This document shows, piece by piece, positions 10,712 through 19,775 of a stretch of 64,000 bases of DNA. The DNA comes from Wurfbainia villosa. Lineage: Eukaryota; Streptophyta; Magnoliopsida; Zingiberales; Zingiberaceae. The position numbers were made by a program, and so were the translations under genes. The notes under the pieces are model-generated. The model saw nothing but the letters and a program-made list of their open reading frames with translations. It had not been told where the DNA came from and made no database searches. The stretch is from positions 50,343,719 to 50,407,718 of the forward strand of contig CM046001.1 in NCBI GenBank assembly GCA_025175895.1, written 5' to 3'. Every line of letters starts with the position of its first letter. Position 1 is the stretch's first letter.

Positions 10712-12225
10712 TGTTGGTGCAATTGGCCCAGGTCACGATTGACCAGGACTTGAGTTTGACTCTAGTGATGTTTTGATGTTTCGACAAAAACATATGACAA
10801 TGTAATTGTCATTTGGTAAAGTCCAAGTCTTGAGTACTTGGCATGGAAAGTCCAAGTGGGACACTTGGCACATGAAAAGTTCAAGCAGGGTCTTGGCATT
10901 TGAGAAGTCCAATATGGGTTGGCAAGGGAAAGTCCAAGTTTGAGTCTTGACATTTGAGAAGTCCAACATGGGTTGGCAAGGGAAAGTCCAAGTTTGAGTC
11001 TTGACATTTGAGAAGTCCAACATGGGTTGGCAAGGGAAAGTCTAAGCTTGAGTCTTGGCATTTGAGAAGTCCAAGGGTTTGATATTGGCGGCGTAAAGTC
11101 CAAGTGGGAGTCTTGGCAGCATAAGTCCAATGATTGGCGGCATAAAGTCCAAGCGGAGTCTTGCCGGCGTAAGTCCAATGTGCCTTGGCGGTGTAGACAC
11201 CGTTAGCATGACATAGCCGATGGAAGCACCTGAAGGCTAGCGCGATGGATGAACAAGTCATGGATGACTTGGAGGGATCCGAGATACGTGAGGCTGATGG
11301 AGGTGGCTAGAAGGCTTAGGTCTAGGCTAAGGGTGGTCTAGCAAGTATGGGGGAACCATACTTGGGCTAAAACCTCATGTTTGAGGTGTGCCAGTCGACT
11401 GGTGCCATGTGGCAGTCGACTGGACCAAGTCAACTAGGGTTTGACTATGGGTTATGGCCTAGCAGTCGACTGCCAGAGGTGGGCAGTAGACTGATGTCTA
11501 AAGCAGTCGACTAATCATGTGATCAGTCGACTGGTGCTCGAGAAATCGGCCACAGAATGGAGTCGAGACTCGACTGGTCGAGTGAGGACTCCATCAGTCG
11601 ACTGATGGTCACAATTAGTTGACTGATGGCAGATCCGTTGGACTTATCCAACGTGGATCTAGCCGTTGTCTCACGACAACAGTGGCATCAGTCGACTGAT
11701 GGTCACGATCAGTCGACTGATCGACCTTTTCCAGCACAGGTTGAAGCTATATAAAGAGCTCGTGATGGAGGAAAAGATAGCGATTTTCTTGGGCGAAATT
11801 GAAGGGGGAAGTTGGTGCTTTCCAGTCCTTCAAAGCTAGTTCAAGGCAATCAAAGATCAAGCAATCCAAAGCTCTTGTAAAGTGTTTTTCCTTTACTTGC
11901 ATTTGTATTTCATATTGTATTTGCTTGTATCTAATTGATTATTGTTGTAATCATTATTGTACGAGGTTTCTCCGCCTCCGGATTGTTCCGAGAAGGAGTG
12001 TTTATTAGTGGTTGCATGTGCATCACTAGAGCTCGTAGAGCTCGATCCGTGGAGTAGGAACCGTGCGGTTCCGAACCACGTTATATCGTTGTGTTAGCAT
12101 GATGTGCATTTCGTTATTGTTATTACTTTTCTATTTCCGCTGCACTAATGAAATTGTAGAAACAAACGCGAAAGAATTCCATTGACGCTATTCACCCCCC
12201 TCTAGCCGTTACAATATTCCTAACA
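10712..12225 (+). repeat. Element B 5' LTR (1514 bp)
   Basis: TGTTGGTGCAATTGG to CCTAACA. It contains a GTCCAAG/CTTGG tandem array (10805-11190) that includes three copies of a 54-bp higher-order unit, seven exact CAGTCGACTG palindromes (11391-11719), TATATAAA at 11748-11755 and the C-rich end CACCCCCCTCTAGCC. It is 73 bp longer than its partner: 54 bp come from the extra tandem unit and most of the rest from larger palindromes. Confidence 0.9.
11391..11755 (+). promoter_or_regulatory. Palindrome cluster and TATA box in B 5' LTR
   Basis: Exact CAGTCGACTG copies lie at about 11391, 11412, 11462, 11525, 11594, 11690 and 11709, with degenerate copies between, and end 30 bp upstream of TATATAAA (11748). 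The layout is that of a U3 promoter. A dimeric DNA-binding protein is a plausible ligand, but this is inference. Confidence 0.6.
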
Positions 12226-12227
12226 AG

Positions 12228-12245
12228 TGGTATCAGAGCCCGGGG
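12228..12245 (+). other. Primer-binding site, element B
   Basis: TGGTATCAGAGCCCGGGG, two bases after the LTR end, complementary to the 3' end of initiator-Met tRNA. Confidence 0.9.
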
Positions 12246-12297
12246 CTCTTCTACGGACTAACCGCCGGGAGCTAAGACAAAAGGCTAGAGGGTGAAG

Positions 12298-13842
12298 ATG
12301 GAATTCCAAGACAAGCTTGGATGGGATATCAATACTCCACCTCCATATGATCCAGAAGATTTTCCGGCGTGGAGGGCAAGAATGGAAACATTCTTGATGA
12401 TGAACATAGAGGATTGGTTCATCCTCGTTGAAGGCCTTGAACCCCCTAGGGATAAGAAGGGGAATATCCTAAAATTGAAAAAGTGGACCCAAGAGCAACG
12501 CCAGAAGCTCAAGACCGAAGTTAAGGTAACGAAACTTTTGGAAGATTTAATCCCTAATGATGTTTTGTGCAAGCTAGGGGATTACATGTATGAAAAGGAG
12601 CTATGGAGAAAATTGGCAAGACTCCATGAGGAGAGTTCATCCTCAAGTGAAAGTGAGGAATCGGAAGTTGAGATGGAGTCAACTTCCGGATCGGAGAAAG
12701 AAGAAGTAGAAGAGGTGGAAGAAGCATCTACTTCTAGGATTGAGGAGGAGAGACCATCCTCTACACCGGAGCAACCTCAAGAAGAGCCTTCAACATCCGA
12801 TCAAGATGAGGAAGCTCAAAATTCAACTCCGGCACCTACCACCACCCTAGGTAACTCAAACACTTTATTTTCAAATAAAAATCATATAATGTGCTTTGAG
12901 TGTAGGGAGTATGGGCATTACAAGAGCAAATGCCCAAAGAAGGTTAGGAAAGCTTCTCCGGTGCCCAAAAGTCAACAAAAGTCAAAGGATGCCGGTTCCC
13001 CAAGTCAAAAGAGCGAGTAGCATATTATATGCTTCAAGTGCCATCAAAAGGGGCATTATAGAAGCCAATGCTCTAGGGGGAGGAAAAAGACCCAAGTTGA
13101 AGCATCACAAGTAGGGCGAGCTAAGGCTAACCCTAAGGTACATTTTAGTAGTGCATCTTCTAATTTAAATGTTGAAAAGCATGCTAATAGGAATAAATGT
13201 TTTTGCTTAGGAACTAAAAGTGTCCATTTTAGTAATAAGGAGAAATTTGGGACTAATGTCCCTAGAAAAACCATACCTAGGGAATCTATTAAGAAAATAC
13301 AAGAACATCTAGGTTTTAATCCAAAATGGACTAGGCATATGCCAAGAAAGTCCAATGCCCAAGATTTAAATCAAAATTCTAAAATTGGGCAATTAGAATT
13401 AGAAAACCAAGCCTTGAGGTCAAGGCTTGAAAAACTTGAGAAGACCCTCAACACTATGCAAAATCAATTTAAAGGGTCTAATGGTCAAACTCCTAGGTCA
13501 AGAAGTCAAAGTCAACATCTAGGACCTAAGAGTCAAAAGTCAACCAAGGGCAAGAATGGTTTGGGTCACAAACCTAAGTCCAAGGTGACTTATCATAGTG
13601 TTCCATTTGACTATGGAACACTAACTAGGTCTAGGAAGACCAAGGTCAATGGGGAAGTCATCTCTAGAGTTGACCAAGGTTTGTGCCTAGTGGCCAAGGT
13701 TTCAAAGAAACCTAGGGTGGCCACTAAGAAGGTTGTTAGGGAGGCAATCCCTAAGGTTAACCTAGGCAAGACTAAAATGACCAAGGCTAATAAGCCTAGA
13801 AAGGTCATTAGGAAGGTATCTAGGGAGGTTATCCCTAAGTAA
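12298..13842 (+). pseudogene. gag: Element B Gag, shortened and interrupted by one stop
   Basis: Copia Gag, one frame throughout. The start MEFQDKLGWDINTPPPYDPEDF lies about 50 bp after the PBS. The N-terminus (about 1-115) is DUF4219-like (WRARMETFLMMNIEDW, ELWRKLARLHEE). It then jumps straight into a Ser/Glu-rich region, so the UBN2 middle of about 110-130 residues seen in the gags of A and F is missing. Two CCHC knuckles follow, CFECREYGHYKSKC and CFKCHQKGHYRSQC, separated by an in-frame TAG at 13018-13020. After that comes a Lys-rich tail with a short coiled-coil-like segment (LELENQALRSRLEKLEKTL). It ends at TAA 13840, and a few more in-frame codons (FWVPKRA) follow. The stop probably arose after insertion. 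Confidence 0.85.
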
Positions 13843-13894
13843 TACCTAAGTAATTCAATGAGCTCAAATAGATTTTGGGTTCCAAAGAGAGCGT

Positions 13895-14500
13895 GATTGA
13901 TTCACGTTAAATGGATTAGAATGTGCCAACCATGATTGGATGAGTAGTTAACTCAACCATGGTAAAAATGACACTTTAGGTTATTTTCAAGGTTATGGGT
14001 GCCTTGGAAAAACATTTGAGCTTTAATCCTAAAGAATTTTAGGATGTGCCAATATAGTTTTTGAAAAACATGAAAATCAATAAAATTGGCACAATCTAGA
14101 TTTAGAGGTCATAGTGTGTAACTTTGATTGTTTGGCACACTTTAAAAGTTCATGTAAAAGTAACATCAAGAGTGATACTCAAGTGTCACACAACTTGATG
14201 TCTTGTACTCACCATGCTTCATATGTTTTACCATATGTTTGCATGGAAGGAATGTCTAGGATGGACTGCATCTCACAAAACAAGTCTTTTACCTTGATTG
14301 TGTATCTCAACACTTAGAAAGGGTGAGATGTTAGGATTTGGAAATCATTGAATGTTAATGTTTGCAAAAATGAAATAAAACATTAAAATACATTAACGAA
14401 TGCATGAGTGTAAGTATAACATCAATATGTTCGATATACAAGAATAAACATGATAAAATGGAATAAATTAGATGAAGAAATTGAGATTTTTAGAATTTGA
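13895..14500 (+). other. Element B spacer between gag and cassette
   Basis: Non-coding. It holds the hairpin at 14269-14330 and AT-rich sequence after it. In element F the corresponding place (after gag, before pol) also carries this hairpin. Confidence 0.5.
14269..14330 (+). promoter_or_regulatory. Conserved hairpin, upstream copy in B
   Basis: CATCTCAC (14269-14276) and GTGAGATG (14323-14330), a perfect 8-bp inverted repeat with a 46-base loop, followed by TTAGGA. Confidence 0.6.
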
Positions 14501-14514
14501 ATCGAAATCGAGAT

Positions 14515-14800
14515 ATCGATCGATCGATAACATGAGTGCGATACGATCGATCATCGATCAGTCGTCGCTTCATGACTCGATCGCTTGAACATCGATCGAT
14601 GATAAATGCTTCACCGAGGCTGAGGGTCATCAGTCGAGTGATGCGCACATCAGTCGACTGATGTTACTGTAGCATGTCATAGAAGGTTCAGCAGTCGATT
14701 GCCGAGCTGGATCAGTTGTCTGTCAGCTCGGTAAACCCGATAATAAACCGCTATCAGTCGACTGATGCTCACATCAGTCGACTGCATCGCAATTTTATAA
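14515..14800 (+). promoter_or_regulatory. Promoter-like region of the B cassette
   Basis: CGATCG-type palindromes (14515-14610) are followed by exact CAGTCGACTG copies at about 14649, 14754 and 14772, then TTTTATAA at 14793-14800. It copies the U3 layout of the LTRs but lies inside the element, upstream of the cassette ORF. This suggests the cassette was acquired with, or was built from, an LTR promoter. A promoter function is inferred. Confidence 0.45.
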
Positions 14801-15096
14801 CGCCGAACCGCTAGGGTTCGACGTCTTCACACGGTGCGCCTTCAGTTTTTCTTCTCCTCTCCGATCGCTCTCCCCGTCTCCGACCAACCCTTCCGGACGT
14901 GCCAGCCGCCCAAGCTTTTAGGTTTGTTAGATAAGCCCTTTTTTCCTTGCATTTTTCACTTATTTCAAAGCCGTAGTTCACTCGTTCTAGGGTTTATTTC
15001 CTTGTTTTCGATTAGGGTTCCAGCGTTTGAGTCCTCCGGCGAACTTTCCGGCGACCCCTTCAGCGATATCTGAGCATCCCATCGTCACATCTCCAA

Positions 15097-16309
15097 ATGG
15101 TGCCTAAGTAACACTCTTCTTACCCAAGCCCTAATTTGCCTTTCCACTATAATTTAGTTTTTATCTAATCATGTATTATTGTCCATGCATGTCATATCAT
15201 TACATTGCATTCATAATAGGAGAGTTCGTAGGAATGATCCACCCGAGGGTGAATCTCGATTGTACCAACCTATGTTGGTTAGGTACATCGATAGAGATTT
15301 TTTCAATCTCCATTGTAGCGATGTCATGGAATTAATTGCATACTATAATCTCATGAAAATTGTTTTATGCACACATCCCATTAATGAAAAAAGGTAAAAG
15401 GATGACCCTACCTACACTACTCGCATTGCAAAACGCGAGTTAGAGTTCACTCCTGCAATACTGCAGGAGTTTCTCAAGTGTAAGCCCTCGGATGACACCT
15501 TTATTTTTTACCCTACCATGGATTTCCCTTTACCCGAGCCCTTTGACCATATCTCTATTGAGTCCATGCATGAGCATATCTTTGGTTATCCTCGTCCACC
15601 GGCCCAGAATTTATTCCCTATCACTGAGTTATCTGCACCTGACAATGTACTTTACAAGGTCATTGTTGGGTGTTTTCTTCCCATCGTCACTCGGGGTCTG
15701 GCCAAGATTCGGCCTCCTCATCTTTTTCTTCTATATGCCATACGTCATAAGTTAGACATAAACTTTGCATTAAACATTTTCCACTGCATTGTGCATTTCA
15801 TTTCCCCTGTACAAGGGAAAGTGCATATGCCATATGGTCATATCATCACAGCATGGCTAGAGTCCGTAGGCATTAACATCCACAGGGGTTCTCTGAGAGC
15901 GCTATCTGAGGTGTACGACTGTATATCAGTTCGTAACTTCTCGTTAGCAAAGCTACGGATGGGGCCTGGACAGATGGAGTTGGCGCCTCGACCACCACCC
16001 AGGGCATGCAGAGAGCCTCCTCCGGTACCCAGAGAGGCGACAGAGGACTACGAGGATACAGACATCGCTGATGAGGATGATCAGATGCCGACAGATGGAT
16101 CAGCGGCGGGTCCATCAGATCGTCGTGGCCAGCTGGAGTCCAGATTTCAGGACTATCAGCAGTCGATTGACTCTAGGCTGTCAGAGATATTGGCAGGCCA
16201 AGCATCCTTCGACGCATGTCTTGATCGGATGGAGGAGTCCCAGAGCCGCATCGAGCAGCATCAACACGATATGTTAGAGATGATGCAGGCCTGGACCTTG
16301 AGTCAGTAG
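15097..16309 (+). pseudogene. Intron-bearing cassette ORF (plant transposon protein / Athila-ORF-like)
   Basis: The probable start ATG at 15097 (MVPK) is followed by a GT donor at 15108 and an AG acceptor at 15218-15219. Splicing there restores one frame (KRVRRNDPPEG...) that runs to TAG at 16307 with a single in-frame TAA at 15395-15397. The product would be about 365 residues: an N-terminal globular region (about 1-260) with DFFNLHC, FTPAILQEFL and PHLFLLYAIRHKLDIN, a Pro-rich linker, an acidic patch and a C-terminal coiled coil (SRLSEILAGQASFDACLDRME). By eye this is the 'putative plant transposon protein' type (PF20167-like) and resembles the Athila extra ORF at 31988-33402. The function of the family is not known. 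The intron is inferred from sequence only. Confidence 0.6.
15108..15219 (+). other. Putative intron in cassette ORF
   Basis: Begins GTAACACTC and ends CATAATAG, is T-rich toward its 3' end, and about 112 bp long, a normal plant intron size. Removing it joins CCTAA to GAGAGTT in frame. A sense-strand intron is unexpected in an element copied through RNA. Confidence 0.5.
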
Positions 16310-18005
16310 CCTCCTCCACCGCCACCTCCTGCAGACGATTAGATATTGAGGATGTTAGATTTTCTGTGGTTGTCAGTTTTTGTAGTGAGATTAAGCATAG
16401 CCAATCTCCATTTTGAATGTAAAAGACTAAATTTTTCTTAAGTTAAATGAAATTTTTGTTTGTGAAAATCTTGTGTGTTTAGATGAGTATTTGTATTATT
16501 GTATTGCTTATGAAAGTTGATATATCATGACATGAAATTGCATCCTATCATATACCATGTCATGTCATTGCTTAGGATTATTTTAGATGTCATGTGTTCT
16601 TCAACTTCATCATATGTCATGACATCATGATCATTGGTCATGTTTTTATTTTGCCATCACTATGCCATGATCATTTCATGCATTAATTTGATTGAACATT
16701 GATTTAAGGAAAATGGCATGACTTGAAGTCTCACTTGTAAGGGAATCAAGTAGGGTTGCCTAGGAAATGCATGAAACCCTAGATAAAGTGAATCAAAACC
16801 CACATCTCACATCACATTGACATGTATGTGTATTTATGCACCCTAGATACATGTGAGATGCTAGGATAATAAGTTAGGTTCAAGGTGCAAGGGTAGTGCA
16901 TCTAGATGAACTCAAACTTATTTTAATTATCACCAAGAATCATAAGGAAAGCTAATATACAAGCTATGTATATTTAGCCAATAAATTATGGTTCAAAATA
17001 GGCTTTCAAAAACATTTTAAAATCAATTTAGAAAACCTTGGTGAAATCTATCTTTTGATAGCCATCATCATTGTAGAAGTTGATACAAAGTGGATCAAAA
17101 ACTTTAAAGTTTTAATAGTTTTAAACTTTGTATCAATCTCCTATTTCAATGGTAAAAATATTTTTCCAAAATTTTTCACCCATTGTATTGGTCATAAGTA
17201 TTATACGTACAAAATTTCGTGATTTTTTGATATACGTATAATTATTTATGATTTTCTGAAATTCAACTCTGATAATTGAAATTATCGATCATTGACATGT
17301 GGCAATGATCGATGGAGGTGCCGATCGTGATTTACGAATCACTCATTGGCGGCCTATTCGGGGTAAACAAGGTTGTTTAACCCGATTTCAACTACGGTTA
17401 TGGTCCCTAATCACTCCTAACCCTAGGATATGCTTTGGGTAGCATTATAAAGGGTGAAAATCCATTGGATATGGATTAGGAGAAGTGTTTAGGGTTTGTA
17501 TCAATTTTAAGGTGTTGGAAAGTTCAATGTTGAATTTCTGATCATAATTTTGATGGTTTAGAGTTCCTATTGGCTTAGGGACTTCCCAAGGACATTGTTG
17601 GTGCAATGGTCAAGGGGGAGCAAGCCTTTAGGGGGAGGTATCCATCTTGGGATGATGGATGTGTTTTTTCTCCTTGAAGAGGAGAAGTTAATGGGAGAAT
17701 ATGACATCAATTGGGAAATTGATGGGACTTTTGAGAGACCCAATTTGGAAATTGGGAGAGTAAATGGGATTGTCTCTCTTGAGTGATATTGGACTTATCA
17801 CTAGGAAGATGGTAGGCATCCTAAGTATTTTTGGACCAAGGGGGAGATTGTAAGATCTCATTGGGACATGAGACATTGACCTCCTTGGAGAGGAAACCTT
17901 TTTGATGTTAGTCAAAAAGGGGGAGAATGTTTGGGGGAGAACATTTGGAGAGTATTTACCAATTTGGGATAATTGGTATAATTTGTTTGGTTTTTGTCAA
18001 ACATC
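16310..18005 (+). other. Element B 3' non-coding tail
   Basis: AT-rich, with no coding domain. It contains the second hairpin (16803-16860), a GATCGAT-rich patch (about 17285-17335) and repeated AGGGGGAG tracts (17614, 17629, 17839, 17919 and 17931 areas) before the true PPT. Short open frames near 17595-17915 are Gly/Glu-rich purine artefacts. Confidence 0.55.
16803..16860 (+). promoter_or_regulatory. Conserved hairpin, downstream copy in B
   Basis: A perfect 10-bp inverted repeat CATCTCACAT...ATGTGAGATG with a 38-base loop, followed by CTAGGA. It is the best-formed of the copies in the window. Confidence 0.65.
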
Positions 18006-18019
18006 AAAAAGGGGGAGAT
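18006..18019 (+). other. Polypurine tract, element B
   Basis: AAAAAGGGGGAGAT, immediately before the 3' LTR. Confidence 0.85.
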
Positions 18020-19460
18020 TGTTGGTGCAATCGGCCCAGGTCACGATTGACCAGGACTCGAGTTTGACTCGAGTGATATTTTGATGTTTCGACAAAAACA
18101 TATGACAATGTAATTGTCATTTGGTAAAGTCCAAGTCTTGAGTACTTGGCATGGAAAGTCCAAGTGGGACACTTGGCACATGAAAAGTCCAAGCATGGTC
18201 TTGGCATTTGAGAAGTCCAACATGGGTTGGCAAGGGAAAGTCCAAGCTTGAGTCTTGGTATTTGAGAAGTCCAACATGGGTTGGCAAGGGAAAGTCCAAG
18301 CTTGAGTCTTGGCATTTGAGAAGTCCAAGGGTTTGATATTGGCGGCGTAAAGTCCAAGCGGGAGTCTTGGCAGCATAAGTCCAATGATTGGCGGTGTAAA
18401 GTCCAAGCGGAGTCTTGGCGGCGTAAGTCCAATGTGCCTTGGCAGTGTAGACACCGTTAGCATGACATAGCCGATGGAAGCACCTGAAGGCTAGCGCGAT
18501 GGATGAACAAGTCATGGATGACTTGGAGGGATCCGAGAGACGTGAGGCTGATAGAGGTGGCTAGAAGGCTTAGGTCTAGGCTAAGGGTGGTCTAGCAAGT
18601 ATGGGGGAACCATACTTGGGCTAAAACCTCATGTTTGAGGTGTGCCAGTCGATTGGTGCCATGGCGCGTCGATCGACCAAGTCAACTAGGTTTGAGGGTT
18701 ATGGTTTAGCATTGATCGCCGAGGTGGGCAATGATCGATTGATGTCTCAAGCGATCGGGTGATCACCGATCGTGGTGCTCGAGAAATCGGCCAGAATCGG
18801 AGTCGAGACTCGATCGGTCGAGTGAGGACTCCATCGATCGATGGTCATAGTCTGATCGATGGCGATGCATCCGTTGGACTTATCCAACGTGGATCTAGCC
18901 ATTGTCTCACGACAACAGTGGCATCAGTCGACTGATGGTCACGATCAGTCGACTGATCGATATTTTCCAGCACAGGTTGAAGCTATATAAAGAGCTCGTG
19001 ATGGAGGAAAAGATAGCGATTTTCTTGGGCGAAATTGAAGGGGGAAGTTGGTGCTTTCCAGTCCTTCAAAGCTAGTTCAAGGCAATCAAAGATCAAGCAA
19101 TCCAAAGCTCTTGTAAAGTGTTTTTCCTTTACTTGCATTTGTATTTCATATTGTATTTGCTTGTATCTAATTGATTATTGTTGTAATCATTATTGTATGA
19201 GGTTTCTCCGCCTCCGGATTGTTCCGAGAAGGAGTGTTTATTAGTGGTTGCATGTGCATCACTAGAGCTCGTAGAGCTCGATCCGTGGAGTAGGAACCGT
19301 GCGGTTCTGAACCATGTTATATCGTTGTGTTAGCGTGTTGTGCATTTCGTTATTGTTATTACTTTTCTATTTCCGCTGCGCTAACGAAATTGTAGAAACA
19401 AACGCGAAAGAATTCCATTGATGCTATTCACCCCCTCTAGTCGTTACAATATTCCTAACA
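18020..19460 (+). repeat. Element B 3' LTR (1441 bp)
   Basis: TGTTGGTGCAATCGG to TCCTAACA. Its flanks are nearly identical to the 5' LTR, but it has two instead of three 54-bp units. Most distal CAGTCGACTG sites are replaced by CGATCG/GATCGA-type sequence between 18645 and 18875. The two palindromes nearest the TATA box (18923 and 18943) and TATATAAA (18984-18991) are unchanged. Confidence 0.9.
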
Positions 19461-19775
19461 GCTTTTAATTCATTCTTATTGTAAGAAGAGTGATCTTGAT
19501 ATTAAAGGTTACCTCCACCTAGCTTGGTGCAAAAGAGAGACCATTAGTGGATTGGTTTTGGCGGAGTGATTCACCGAGGACGATTCGGGGACCGTGGATT
19601 AGCGGCATAGCCATGAACCATGTTATACTATCGTGTTAGCATTTGTTTTATTATTATTTCCATTTGCTTGTCTTTGTTGTTTCCGTTGCGCTAATCTTTT
19701 GTAGACGAGCAAAATCCACCATCCAAGTAAAGAGGGCTATTCACCCCCCTCTAGTCGGCCGATCGATCCCCTACA
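19461..19775 (+). repeat. Element C 3' LTR, second part
   Basis: Continues the C LTR after B, starting with the duplicated GCTTT. It ends CTATTCACCCCCCTCTAG...CCCCTACA. A near copy of this segment occurs at about 27300-27633 inside element Y, which confirms that it is an LTR end. Confidence 0.8.

Larger units (their letters stand above)
10712..19460 (+). mobile_element. Element B: complete non-autonomous copia-type LTR element
   Basis: 8749 bp with LTRs at 10712-12225 and 18020-19460, PBS, PPT and a perfect target duplication GCTTT (10707-10711 and 19461-19465), so the ends are certain. The internal 5.8 kb encodes only a gag (12298-13842) and, in the place of pol, a separate cassette with its own promoter-like sequence, intron and ORF (14500-16309). 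No protease, integrase, RT or RNase H motif appears in any frame. It must have moved using enzymes supplied by a related autonomous element; F has a similar LTR start, PBS, PPT and hairpins, and A has similar LTR repeats. Confidence 0.9.
8567..19775 (+). mobile_element. Element C: 3' end of a Ty1/copia element, split by element B
   Basis: Only the non-coding 3' internal region (8567-9817), PPT and 3' LTR survive. The LTR starts TGTTAGGGCAATATC at 9818 and is interrupted at 10711 by element B. It resumes at 19461 after B's duplicated GCTTT and ends CCCCTACA at 19775. Element A forms the left limit. C in turn sits in the pol gene of X, because X coding sequence begins immediately at 19776. The pol and gag of C are absent from the window. 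Confidence 0.75.

Noticed and set aside
12228..12245. tRNA-like sequence
   Set aside because: Only the 3'-end complement of a tRNA is present, at an LTR boundary. It is a primer-binding site, as are those at 7299, 38769, 54771 and 57578. No tRNA cloverleaf found.
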